DNA of 32,181 nt from Alphaproteobacteria bacterium (GTDB lineage: Bacteria; Pseudomonadota; Alphaproteobacteria; JACZXZ01), in the NCBI GenBank assembly GCA_035625915.1, contig DASPOR010000069.1, positions 1 to 32,181 of the forward strand, in the 5' to 3' direction. Both the position numbers and the translations under genes were made by a program. Shown piece by piece: positions 8,911 to 16,395 of the stretch. The stretch's first letter is position 1, and every line of letters begins with the position of its first letter. Under the pieces are notes generated by a model. That model was not told where the DNA came from. It made no database searches and saw nothing but the letters and a program-made list of their open reading frames with translations.

Positions 8911-9708
8911 ATGGCGAAGAAGCAAAAGGACTGGTCGCACGAAGCAGAACTCTCGCACAAGGAGTACGAAGCGGCGCTCTATACGCTTCAGGTCGAGCTT
9001 GTGAAGCTGCAAAGCCACATCATCAAGTGCGACGACCGGATTCTGGTGATTTTCGAAGGCCGCGATGCCGCCGGAAAAGATGGCGCCATCAAGCGCATCA
9101 TCGAGCACCTCAGCCCGCGCGAGGTGCGCGTCGTGGCCCTTGGCAAGCCTTCCAACCGTGAGATCACATACTGGTATTTTCAGCGCTATGTCAGTCATTT
9201 GCCCGCAGCCCAGGAAATGGTCCTGTTCAACAGGAGCTGGTACAATCGTGCTGGTGTCGAGCGCGTGATGGGGTTTTGCACGAAGGAGCAGGTCGAGGCC
9301 TTCATGGAGGACGTGCCGCAATTTGAAGGCCTGCTCATCCGATCGGGTATCAAATTGCTCAAATTTTATCTGGACATCACGAAAAGCGAACAGAGGGAGC
9401 GGCTCGACGCGCGCAAGGACGATCCACTCACACAGTGGAAGGTGAGCTCGATCGACCAAAAAGCGGTCAAGCTTTGGAAAGACTATAGCGACGCGCGCAA
9501 TGAAATGCTCGTCCGCACTCACACAACCTCCTCGCCTTGGTATGTCGTCCGTGCAGACGATAAGCGGCGCGCGCGCCTCAATGTGATCCGCATGATGCTG
9601 TCAAAGCTCGACTATGCGGGAAAGCGCAATCACCACATCTTACCCGATCCCAGTGTCGTCTTCCCCTTCAGCAAGGCGGCGGCGAATTCCGGTCACATCG
9701 CGCCGTGA
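8911..9708 (+). CDS. ppk2: Polyphosphate kinase 2 (PPK2 family)
   Basis: A 265-residue PPK2, which uses polyphosphate to phosphorylate nucleoside diphosphates (or the reverse). Walker A EGRDAAGKDG is at residues 49-58, and the second motif FNRSWYNRAGVERV follows near 106-119, with Asn where many members have Asp; I believe this variant occurs in natural PPK2s. The lid region with TKSEQRERL and the WKVSS..D segment that follows also fit. One PPK2 domain with a single Walker A points to class I or III, but the nucleotide preference cannot be told from sequence. The ATG at 8911 has GGAGG five bases upstream; 28 extra in-frame codons before it show no conservation. It is divergent from the CO dehydrogenase operon, with no obvious functional link. 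Confidence 0.93.
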   Translation: MAKKQKDWSHEAELSHKEYEAALYTLQVELVKLQSHIIKCDDRILVIFEGRDAAGKDGAIKRIIEHLSPREVRVVALGKPSNREITYWYFQRYVSHLPAAQEMVLFNRSWYNRAGVERVMGFCTKEQVEAFMEDVPQFEGLLIRSGIKLLKFYLDITKSEQRERLDARKDDPLTQWKVSSIDQKAVKLWKDYSDARNEMLVRTHTTSSPWYVVRADDKRRARLNVIRMMLSKLDYAGKRNHHILPDPSVVFPFSKAAANSGHIAP

Positions 9709-9948
9709 CACCCGCGAATGCGCGCCCGTCATTGCCCGGATCGATGAGCAGATGCTGGATTTCAAGGGTCCGCTCGGAAGTGCTGAAGGCACGATTCGCC
9801 AAAGGTTCGCGGCGGGCGGGTATGGACCGATGAGTTCGAAGTGGCCCCAGCCGTTCCACGGTCTGGCGCAAAAAGCGGACATTTCGTCATTGCCGGATAT
9901 CCGCACAACGGCACAATGGCTCGCTCTATATTCGTGAAGGAGGCTTCA

Positions 9949-10194
9949 GTGCTGGAGTTACGGCCGAATTGCGAATGCTGCGACCGGGACCTGCCGCCCG
10001 ACTCGCTGGAGGCTCGAATTTGCTCTTTCGAATGCACATTTTGTGCTGCCTGTGCGGAAACGGTGCTGGGCGGTCGCTGTCCCAATTGCCGCGGCGAACT
10101 TCTGCGCCGACCGATTCGTCCCGCGGAAAAACTCGCCAAGTTCCCTGCTGCGACCGAGCGCAAATTCAATCCCGGAGGGTGCGGCAGGGCCTGA
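9949..10194 (+). CDS. DUF1272 cysteine-rich small protein
   Basis: An 81-residue protein matching DUF1272. It carries CECCDRDLPPDS, then ICSFECTFCAACAE and RCPNCRGEL, that is, several paired cysteines fit to bind zinc as a knuckle or ribbon. The family occurs in many proteobacteria and its function is unknown. I chose the GTG at 9949 because AAGGAGG lies five bases upstream and homology begins at the following LELRPNC. The roughly 240 bases between PPK2 and this gene hold no gene I can support. The stop lies 55 bases before the inverted-repeat end of the IS-bounded unit. Confidence 0.85.
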   Translation: MLELRPNCECCDRDLPPDSLEARICSFECTFCAACAETVLGGRCPNCRGELLRRPIRPAEKLAKFPAATERKFNPGGCGRA

Positions 10195-10249
10195 CCGGCC
10201 TGCCGAGACGTTGCCTGCCACGCTAGGCGGCACCTGCGGATTCAACTAG

Positions 10250-10265
10250 GCCCTGTTTACAAAGT
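10250..10265 (+). repeat. Left terminal inverted repeat of the IS-bounded unit
   Basis: The 16 bases GCCCTGTTTACAAAGT are preceded by CTAG (10246-10249). They pair with the right end at 11876-11891 with a single mismatch. Beyond these 16 bases the two ends share no similarity. Confidence 0.85.
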
Positions 10266-10305
10266 CTCGAAAAGGAGCCCGTCAAACGGATATTTGTGCA
10301 CTCCG

Positions 10306-11244
10306 CTACTCCGAAATCATTCCAATCGTGCGTAACCACGTCTCGACAAGCCGAGGCCAGTCGGTAATTGGAAACTGAGTCCGCCGCAAGCCGAATGCAT
10401 GCCCACCAAATGCGTACAGATGCATCTCGACCGGTACGCCAGCTTTTTTCAGTGAAGCGTAGTAGACCAGTGATTGCTTCACACCATCCACGTTGTCGTC
10501 TTCTGCCTGCACCAAGAAAGTGGAAGGCGTCTCACGGGAGACAGGAACATTCGGATTTAGTCCATCATTATTGGTCACGAGATGCCCGGGATAAACAAGG
10601 ACGGCAAAATCCGGGCGAGCGCTTTCCTTGTCGGCATCGTCTGCGTTCGAATACAAGCGGCGCTCAAAATTCGTGCTGATTTCCGCGGCCAGATATCCGC
10701 CTGCCGAAAACCCAAGCACACCAATCTTGTGCGGGTCGATGTGCCATTCCTTGGCGTGAAGGCGCACAAGTCCGATTGTTCTTTGGGCATCGTCCAAAGC
10801 CAGAGTCGATGTCACGAGATTGTCGGGACGGCAGTTGCATCGCCAGTCATACGGCTGACTCGGGACGCGATACTTCAACAAGACGCAGGTGACGCCCGTG
10901 GATATCAGCCATTCGCAGACCTCGGTGCCTTCGAGGTCTATTGCAAGTACCTGGAATCCGCCGCCAGGAAACACCACGATCGCGGCCCCGGAGTTCTTCC
11001 CCTGGGGGGCATAGATCGTCATCGTCGGTCGGGTCACGTTGGTGACAGCCATCCACGGTCTGCCCGCCACCAATCCCGTACTCGGTGTTTCAATTTCCTG
11101 ACCCGGAACCGGTTGCCCATCGGGCGCCGCTCCCGGCCAAATTGGTATTTGCGTGTGATCGGCAGATGGCCGCCAGGTATCCGTCGATGTGCACTCACTG
11201 CCGAACGCGACCAAAGCACAAAGAGCAACGAATAAGCGCTTCAT
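10306..11244 (-). CDS. Secreted alpha/beta hydrolase (esterase-like, BD-FAE/acetyl-xylan-esterase type)
   Basis: A 312-residue protein with an N-terminal signal peptide (KR, then the hydrophobic LFVALCALVAFGS), so it is exported. The mature part is an alpha/beta hydrolase with an oxyanion-hole FPGGGF segment, a nucleophile elbow GFSAG (Ser about 180), a candidate acid in QAEDDNVD (Asp about 249-250) and a catalytic His in FGGHAFG (about 282). These proteins are often annotated as acetyl-xylan esterases or xylanase-associated esterases; the substrate is unknown. The start is ATG 11244 (GTG 11247 is directly before it). The base composition looks more AT-rich than its neighbours. It starts 24 bases after the stop of the dead transposase and lies wholly between the IS inverted repeats, which suggests horizontal arrival. 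Confidence 0.85.
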   Translation of the reverse strand: MKRLFVALCALVAFGSECTSTDTWRPSADHTQIPIWPGAAPDGQPVPGQEIETPSTGLVAGRPWMAVTNVTRPTMTIYAPQGKNSGAAIVVFPGGGFQVLAIDLEGTEVCEWLISTGVTCVLLKYRVPSQPYDWRCNCRPDNLVTSTLALDDAQRTIGLVRLHAKEWHIDPHKIGVLGFSAGGYLAAEISTNFERRLYSNADDADKESARPDFAVLVYPGHLVTNNDGLNPNVPVSRETPSTFLVQAEDDNVDGVKQSLVYYASLKKAGVPVEMHLYAFGGHAFGLRRTQFPITDWPRLVETWLRTIGMISE

Positions 11245-11268
11245 CACCAGTTCCAGTTTCGAATTTCC

Positions 11269-11820
11269 TTATCGAGTTGCATAGCGCAGGCATTTGCGGA
11301 TCGTAGCGAGATGAAGGACGTCGAGGAAGGATCGTGCGAGCTTGTCATAACGGGTCGCGACAGCGCGATTGACCTTCAGGTGCCCGATCATGCGCTCAAT
11401 GCGGTTGCGTTCGCGATAGATGCGCCGGTTCCAGCGGATTTGAGCTTTGCGATTGGATTTTGGCGAGATTCAGGTGCGGATGCCCGCTGCCTGAAGACTA
11501 GCCCGAATGGCGTCGCTGTCATATCCCTTGCCGGCGAGGAGATAGGAAGACTTCGTATCGGCCATCACTTGGGCGAGCGTCGTGGCGACTGCCTCCCAGA
11601 TCCCGGCCTCGCTCCATCGTCGAAAGCGCTGATAGACTGTCATCCACTTGCCGTACTTCTCCGGCAAATCACGCCATGGCGCTCCGGTTCGAATACGCCA
11701 CAGGATGCCGTCGATCATCTGCCGATTGTCGAACGCAGGACGACTCTTGCGTCCACGCTCCGGCGGCAGAAGGGGTTTGAGCAACCGCCATTCGGTCTCG
11801 CTCAGATCGCCGCGACTCAA
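11269..11820 (-). pseudogene. Degenerate IS5-family transposase
   Basis: The N-terminal part (SRGDLSETEWRLLKPLLPP through PWRDLPEKYGKW and FRRWSEAGIWEAV) is typical of IS5/IS427 transposases. After AQVMADT the frame jumps straight to YLLAGKGYDSDAIR, so the middle, with the first catalytic Asp (family motif DSTTVRAH), is deleted. The second catalytic Asp (family LADKGYD) is Gly here. An in-frame TGA at 11470-11472 then interrupts the gene, after which the same frame continues with the normal C-terminus (RWNRRIYRERNRIERMIGHLK, TRYDKLARSF) to the TAA at 11269-11271. The start codon is TTG where family members usually have ATG. With two of three DDE residues missing it cannot be active. Confidence 0.9.
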
Positions 11821-11875
11821 TCCTGCCTCCTTCCAAGAGGCATTCTTGAATCAAAGCCAGAGTCATGCGTCAATC

Positions 11876-11891
11876 ACTTTGTAAACAGCGC
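11876..11891 (-). repeat. Right terminal inverted repeat of the IS-bounded unit
   Basis: ACTTTGTAAACAGCGC followed by CTAG (11892-11895) is the reverse complement of the left end apart from one base. It lies about 55 bases upstream of the transposase start, as expected for an IS5-type element. Confidence 0.85.
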
Positions 11892-11893
11892 CT

Positions 11894-11967
11894 AGTGTGG
11901 TGGATTTGAAGTTCCTGTGATTTTGGTGGCATCCGCGTTAAGGAACTTCAAATCCGAATACCATACT
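11894..11967. repeat. MITE/REP-like stem-loop repeat, copy 1
   Basis: A perfect 15-base inverted repeat (GGATTTGAAGTTCCT at 11902-11916 against 11941-11955) surrounds a 24-base loop. A flanking second stem, AGTGTGGT at 11894-11901 against ACCATACT at 11960-11967 (one mismatch), is set off by four unpaired bases in the right arm only. The element abuts and overlaps by two bases the CTAG at the right end of the IS unit and lies before the thioesterase gene. The same architecture and a similar consensus recur at 29928-30001. Confidence 0.7.
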
Positions 11968-12033
11968 GGATACAACATATTACTAGCGTGAGACGTGTTG
12001 CCGCCAACTCTCGGCGCGGAGCGGGTGCATTCC

Positions 12034-12429
12034 ATGGACGCCCTTGCCAGAATAACCGAGCGACCCCTGCCATTCGCGAAATTGCTGGGGATCGAATTTG
12101 CGAGCGCTGCGCCGGACAAAGTCGTCGGCACCATGCGCGTGCGTGAGGACCTATGCACTTTGCCGGCAGTGCTCCACGGCGGTGCCGTCATGGCGTTCGC
12201 CGACACCCTCGGGGCTGTTGCCACCATAATCAATCTGCCGGAAGGCAAGCACACAACGACAATCGAGAGCAAAACCAATTTCCTGGCGCCAGCTCCCCTT
12301 GATGCAACCATTGTGGGTGAGTGTACACCACTCCATCGCGGCAAGCGCACGATGGTCTGGCAAACGCGCATATCGACGTCGGAAGGGCGACTCGTGGCAA
12401 TCGTCATGCAGACTCAAATGATCCTTTAA
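12034..12429 (+). CDS. PaaI-type hotdog-fold thioesterase
   Basis: A 131-residue hotdog thioesterase, expected to hydrolyse an acyl- or aryl-CoA. The family motif LHGGAVMAFADTLG is at residues 47-60, with HGG at 48-50 and the likely catalytic Asp57. The C-terminal beta sheet (TTIESKTNFLAPA, GKRTMVWQTRI) fits well. The start is uncertain: ATG 12034 gives the usual family length, while an in-frame GTG at 11995 would add 13 residues lying close behind the stem-loop repeat. PaaI-like enzymes often accompany aromatic-CoA pathways, which fits the downstream FAH and gentisate genes only loosely. Confidence 0.87.
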   Translation: MDALARITERPLPFAKLLGIEFASAAPDKVVGTMRVREDLCTLPAVLHGGAVMAFADTLGAVATIINLPEGKHTTTIESKTNFLAPAPLDATIVGECTPLHRGKRTMVWQTRISTSEGRLVAIVMQTQMIL

Positions 12430-12787
12430 CGTCTCGTCTTTTCGCCTTGCGACACCGTTCTGGGCGTCGAGCTTGGCCCGGCCGCGGTTCGGTGCGGCAC
12501 TCGGTCGGTCATGGACGATTCGCCCGCGGCCTAAGGCGATCGCGTGGTGCGCGATATCGAGTGCGGGCGGTATATTCTGTTCCGCGAATTCGACGTTGAC
12601 GCCCGAATAAACCGATCTGCGTTGCTATACACTGCGAAAACCAACGTACGACCCGGGCCCGATGTTGATCATCGCCCCGCTTTACCGGCTCGCACTCTCC
12701 CGCTAAGTTCCGCGGCAGCTCGGGTCGGCCAGCATCGAACGGCTGCAGCCCGATCCTCAACCAATCGATGACAAGGGGAGGGCAGCA
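12430..12787. other. Intergenic stretch before the FAH-family gene
   Basis: These 358 bases hold no gene I can support. Short open frames on both strands lack recognisable domains and ribosome binding sites. The 3' end carries the strong ribosome binding site GGGGAGGG of the FAH gene. A promoter for the FAH-MFS pair presumably lies here, but I see no clear promoter elements. Confidence 0.5.
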
Positions 12788-13636
12788 ATGAAACTCATGA
12801 GCTTTCTCGACCAGCGGCGCGCAAGCTATGGCGTGGTGAAGAATGATGGCGTCGTCGATCTCGGCCGACGTTTCGGGGCAGAGCATCCCACACTTCGTGC
12901 CCTTCTGACGCACGGGGCTCTCGCTGATGCACAACGAATCGCCAAAAGCGAAGCGCCCGACTATAAGCTCAGCGCCATCAGCTTCCTGCCGGTTATTCCC
13001 GATCCCGCGAAGATTCTCGCAATCGGGCTCAACTACGCGGACCATGCGGCTGAAGGCGGGCACAAACCGCCAACCAAGCCAGTTGTCTTCGTGCGTTTTG
13101 CCGACAGCCAAGTCGGCCACGAACAGCCGATCGTGAAGCCGAGGGAGTCCGACAGTTACGACTATGAGGTCGAACTTTGCATCGTCATCGGCAAGCGAGC
13201 GCGGCGCGTTGCAGCAAAAGATGCCCTCGGTTACGTCGCGGGTTACACGATCTACAACGACGGCTCCGTGCGCGATTGGCAACGGCACGGCTCCCAATTT
13301 ACGCCGGGCAAGAATTTTCCCCAATCAGGCAGCGTCGGTCCCTGGATGGTCACGAGCGACGAGCTGCCGGATCCCTCCAAGCTCAAACTAACGACAAAAC
13401 TCAACGGAATTCTGCTTCAGAACGGTAATACCGAAAATCTCATCTTCCCGGTTCCCGAGCTGATCGCCTACTGCTCGACGTTTACCACGCTTGAGCCGGG
13501 CGACCTCATACCGACCGGAACGCCAGCAGGCGTCGGTTTCACCCGCAAGCCTCCCATTTTCATGAAACCTGGCGACGTCGCGGAACTCGAGATCGAAAAG
13601 ATTGGCGTACTTCGCAACAGGGTCGTTGAAGGCTGA
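12788..13636 (+). CDS. Fumarylacetoacetate hydrolase (FAH) family protein
   Basis: A 282-residue metal-dependent C-C hydrolase or decarboxylase of the FAH superfamily. The metal ligands stand in DYEVELCIVIGK (Glu127, Glu129) and YNDGSVRD (Asp158), with the active-site Lys in PGKNF (Lys175) and the C-terminal loop PTGTPAGVGF. ILAIGLNYADHA is the usual start of the catalytic domain. Members include fumarylpyruvate hydrolase, the last step of the gentisate pathway, and gentisate 1,2-dioxygenase is encoded 3.3 kb downstream on the other strand, so that role is plausible. Acylpyruvase or ureidoglycolate-lyase-type activities are alternatives. The start is well supported by GGGGAGGG. An MFS gene follows after 33 bases. 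Confidence 0.9.
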   Translation: MKLMSFLDQRRASYGVVKNDGVVDLGRRFGAEHPTLRALLTHGALADAQRIAKSEAPDYKLSAISFLPVIPDPAKILAIGLNYADHAAEGGHKPPTKPVVFVRFADSQVGHEQPIVKPRESDSYDYEVELCIVIGKRARRVAAKDALGYVAGYTIYNDGSVRDWQRHGSQFTPGKNFPQSGSVGPWMVTSDELPDPSKLKLTTKLNGILLQNGNTENLIFPVPELIAYCSTFTTLEPGDLIPTGTPAGVGFTRKPPIFMKPGDVAELEIEKIGVLRNRVVEG

Positions 13637-13669
13637 CTTTCCGTCAGGCTGTTTCGCCTCGATGGAGCG

Positions 13670-14902
13670 ATGATGGCGCAGGATACGATCTGCAAAAATG
13701 GCGCGTCCGCCGCCACTCATTGGAGCGTGGTCCTGATCGCCGTAGGGGCGGGTGTCGTCGCTGCTTTTCAGGTGGGAAAGGCGCCGGCGGCACTTCCCAC
13801 CCTGCGTGCTGAACTTGGCTTGAGCCTCTTTGCGGCCGGGTGGGTAATCTCGCTCTTCAATGTGATGTCCGTGATCGGCGGCATGGCAGCCGGCGCCATT
13901 GCAGACCGGTTCGGCCACAGGCGCGCCACGCTTGCCGGCCTCGGTTTGATTGCTGCGGCCAATATCCTCGGTGGTTTTGCGCCGAGCGGCCCCGTGATTT
14001 TCGCGAGTCGCCTTGTCGAGGGTATGGGATTTCTCGCGGTCATCGTTTCCGTTCCGTCACTCATCATTCACGTGGCGGCACCACGCGATCTGAAGCTCGT
14101 TCTCGGTCTATGGGGCTGCTACTTGCCGGTGGGTGCGGCGCTTATGATCCTCGTCTCCCCGATCGTCCTTGCAGCGCTTGGCTGGCGCGGGCTTTGGTGG
14201 GCCAACGCGTTGGTTACGGCACTCTATATTGTCGCCCTCGCGAGGGCGACGGGGACGGCGCCGATCCAGCCCGCAGCACACCCTGGCGAAGGGCGCATGC
14301 TCTGGCTAAGCATGAAGCGCACCATGACAAGTGCTGGCCCGGTGGCGCTCACCCTCTGCTTTCTCTTCTATTCCGCCAACTGGCTTGCCCTCGTCGGCTT
14401 TTTGCCGACGTTCCTTATCGAGCGACGTGGCTTGACAGGTGGTGTCGCCGCAGCCTTGACCGCTCTCGTGGTCGTTGCCAACGCGAGCGGAAACCTCGCA
14501 GGTGGTTGGCTTTTGAGCCGCGGTGTCCGGCGCTGGCGGCTCGTCGCATTCGCGCATCTTGCGATGGCGTCGGCGAGCGTCGCAATTTTTTCGACCGCCC
14601 TTCCGGACGAGGCCCGTTATCTAGCGTGTCTATTGTTCTCCGGCCTGAGCGGCGTGCTGCCTGCATCCGTTTTCGGCGGTGTGCCCCTGCACGCACCGTC
14701 GTCAGAGCTGATTGCGACGACAAACGGCCTCATCGTTCAAGGGGCCAATCTTGGTCAAATGGTAGGCCCGCCGATATTGGCCATCCTTGTCAGTCGCCTC
14801 GGCGGTTGGGAGGCATCGCCCATCTTCATCGTCGGCGCCTCGACCCTTGGATTGGGATGCGCCCTGTGGCTCGGGGCGCTCGAGCGGGCCAGAAATATAT
14901 GA
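13670..14902 (+). CDS. MFS transporter (12-TM, CynX/NimT- or aromatic-acid-like)
   Basis: A 410-residue, strongly hydrophobic major facilitator with about 12 transmembrane helices. The loop 2-3 signature is present as GAIADRFGHRRA. The two halves are joined by a polar central loop near residues 200-215. The start is ATG 13670 or the adjacent ATG 13673; the ribosome binding site is weak. It lies 33 bases after the FAH-family gene and is probably co-transcribed, so a role in importing the acid that the FAH enzyme's pathway consumes is reasonable, but substrate specificity cannot be read from the sequence. Confidence 0.9.
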   Translation: MMAQDTICKNGASAATHWSVVLIAVGAGVVAAFQVGKAPAALPTLRAELGLSLFAAGWVISLFNVMSVIGGMAAGAIADRFGHRRATLAGLGLIAAANILGGFAPSGPVIFASRLVEGMGFLAVIVSVPSLIIHVAAPRDLKLVLGLWGCYLPVGAALMILVSPIVLAALGWRGLWWANALVTALYIVALARATGTAPIQPAAHPGEGRMLWLSMKRTMTSAGPVALTLCFLFYSANWLALVGFLPTFLIERRGLTGGVAAALTALVVVANASGNLAGGWLLSRGVRRWRLVAFAHLAMASASVAIFSTALPDEARYLACLLFSGLSGVLPASVFGGVPLHAPSSELIATTNGLIVQGANLGQMVGPPILAILVSRLGGWEASPIFIVGASTLGLGCALWLGALERARNI

Positions 14903-14940
14903 AATATCAATAATATACGAAAGAACGCCGATTGCCGTTC

Positions 14941-14989
14941 ATGACCGAGTTTGGCACACTCGTCATCGGCTGCGCTACGCCCGCGTAGC
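14941..14989 (+). terminator. Two tandem stem-loops between the MFS and SPOR-lipoprotein genes
   Basis: Stem 1 pairs ATGACCGAGT (14941-14950, one bulged C) with ACTCGTCAT (14958-14966). Stem 2 is GCTACGC (14974-14980) with GCGTAGC (14983-14989). Neither is followed by a T-run, so if they end transcription of the FAH-MFS unit it would not be a classical intrinsic terminator. They could also shape the leader of the lipoprotein mRNA, whose ATG is 35 bases further on. Confidence 0.4.
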
Positions 14990-15024
14990 TCTCGCGCAAT
15001 CGTAATAAGGATTGGAATGTCTTC

Positions 15025-16383
15025 ATGTGCATGCGGCTAGGATCGCGGCGGCACGTTGTTCTGCTCGTCGTGACACTGCTCGGCTCCGCATTTTTTCTCG
15101 CTGCGTGTTCTGATGCCTTGCATGGTCACGATACTGCCACATCGGCCGACGCTGCATTACCCACTTATCACGTCGGCGACAGCCTGACATTCGAAGAAAA
15201 TGGCGATGAGCAACCCAATTTCGTGACGGCGATTCAGAACGATCGAATCTATTGGATCGACAATAGCGGCACCCGATGGATTACGTTCGCCGATCCGACG
15301 ATCCCGCCACTCACGGAGATTCCCCGCCCGGATCGGCCGTCGTACTTGAGGTTTTTCTCACCGGAGAAACCAACAATCTTCCCACTCGAGGTTGGCAAGA
15401 AGATCACATACACCGTTACCTTGAGCCGGTCGGACGCAGCGACACCGTATAGCGAGACGGATAGCTGCGAGGTTCACGCACCTCGGCAGATGACCGTCGA
15501 AGCCGGCACGTTCGACGCCTGGGAAATCGTCTGCGATCGAAACGGCATGATCGATACATATTATTACGCGCCGAAGATCGGTGCGGTTGTGCTCAAGCGG
15601 CGCGAAGCACCGGGGGCAACACGGCGGCTGACCCTCACCGATTATCACAAGGCGCAGCCGAGTCCGGATCCGGGCAGCGCCACGGAACTCGCTCAATCGG
15701 CCGGAGAATCGCAATCGCGTGCCGCAGCACCGGGAGGGGCTGCGTCCGCGCCACCGACCGCCGCTGCCTCCCCGGCGCAATCCGCTTCGGCATGGAATCC
15801 CGTCACCCCGAACGCCTGGCCGCCAACGGTGAACGTGAAGTCGGACCCAAACCACGCGGAATCGGTACCCGGAAATTCGACGACTGCTCCCATAAAACCA
15901 GGCACAGGCGCCGCCACCCCGGCAACGGGGACATCAGGCGCAGAGGCCACCTCCGCGCCCGCCGCGGCTGGCGTGGAATCTCAAGTGGCGGCGTCCGCTG
16001 GGGAGGCAGTGACCAACGCCCCGCCAGCGCCGACAAGGGTCGCTACCGCCGTCACTGCGCCAACGCCGAGCACCACAATGCATGCACCGCCGTCTGGCCA
16101 AATCCGGACCGAGTCATCGGGTGGCGGCGGTGGAAAATTCGTGGTGCAGCTCGGCGCTTTCCCAACCTACAACGAGGCGAATCAAAACTGGCAGGCGATG
16201 CGCGCACGCATACCCCAGACCCTCGGCGAATACAGTCCCCAGGTCGAGGAAATCAGGACCGGCAACGGCAAACAACTCATCCGGCTCATGGTTGGCCCCT
16301 TCGATGGCGCCGGCGATGCGCGCAAATTGTGCAATGAGCTTCAATCGGCCAAGCAGGATTGCTGGGTACGACAGGCATCGTGA
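15025..16383 (+). CDS. SPOR-domain lipoprotein with a long Ala/Pro-rich linker
   Basis: A 452-residue envelope lipoprotein. The N-terminus has Arg-rich residues, a hydrophobic core and the lipobox LAAC (Cys28 lipidated), with Ser at +2, consistent with outer-membrane sorting. Residues about 45-215 form a folded domain I do not recognise. Residues about 215-365 are a low-complexity Ala/Pro/Thr/Ser linker. The C-terminus (about 369-450, GKFVVQLGAFPTYNEANQNW to RLMVGPFDGAGDARKLCNEL) is a SPOR domain, which binds denuded glycan strands of septal peptidoglycan. A role at the division site or in cell-wall remodelling is inferred. The start at 15025 is preferred; ATG 15031 is an alternative. It converges with the next gene, with only 12 bases between the stops. 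Confidence 0.85.
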   Translation: MCMRLGSRRHVVLLVVTLLGSAFFLAACSDALHGHDTATSADAALPTYHVGDSLTFEENGDEQPNFVTAIQNDRIYWIDNSGTRWITFADPTIPPLTEIPRPDRPSYLRFFSPEKPTIFPLEVGKKITYTVTLSRSDAATPYSETDSCEVHAPRQMTVEAGTFDAWEIVCDRNGMIDTYYYAPKIGAVVLKRREAPGATRRLTLTDYHKAQPSPDPGSATELAQSAGESQSRAAAPGGAASAPPTAAASPAQSASAWNPVTPNAWPPTVNVKSDPNHAESVPGNSTTAPIKPGTGAATPATGTSGAEATSAPAAAGVESQVAASAGEAVTNAPPAPTRVATAVTAPTPSTTMHAPPSGQIRTESSGGGGGKFVVQLGAFPTYNEANQNWQAMRARIPQTLGEYSPQVEEIRTGNGKQLIRLMVGPFDGAGDARKLCNELQSAKQDCWVRQAS

Positions 16384-16395
16384 CGATTGTGCCGC

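Larger units (their letters stand above)
10250..11891 (-). mobile_element. IS5-family (IS427-like) bounded unit with a passenger hydrolase gene
   Basis: The ends are inverted repeats. With the flanking CTAG included, the left end (10246-10265) reads CTAGGCCCTGTTTACAAAGT, and the reverse complement of the right end (11876-11895) differs from it at one of 20 positions. CTAG on both sides fits the short CTAG/TA target duplication known for IS427-type IS5 elements. Inside, on the minus strand, are a degenerate IS5-type transposase next to the right end and an intact-looking secreted alpha/beta hydrolase between the transposase stop and the left end. A plain element of this group is about 0.85 kb; this unit is about 1.64 kb even though part of the transposase is lost. 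Either the hydrolase is a true passenger, or the left repeat is a relic of a second copy. Confidence 0.7.

Noticed and set aside
9614-9937. Open frames on both strands after the PPK2 gene
   Set aside because: Arg/Ser/Pro-rich translations without domains, partly overlapping PPK2; no ribosome binding site.
11269-11475. Frameshift in the transposase, as in two-frame IS427 elements
   Set aside because: Reading the codons shows the C-terminal part is in the same frame as the N-terminal part; the break is an in-frame TGA, not a frameshift.
12544-12771. Possible 75-codon gene in the gap before the FAH gene
   Set aside because: No recognisable features and no ribosome binding site; the translation looks like random GC-rich sequence.
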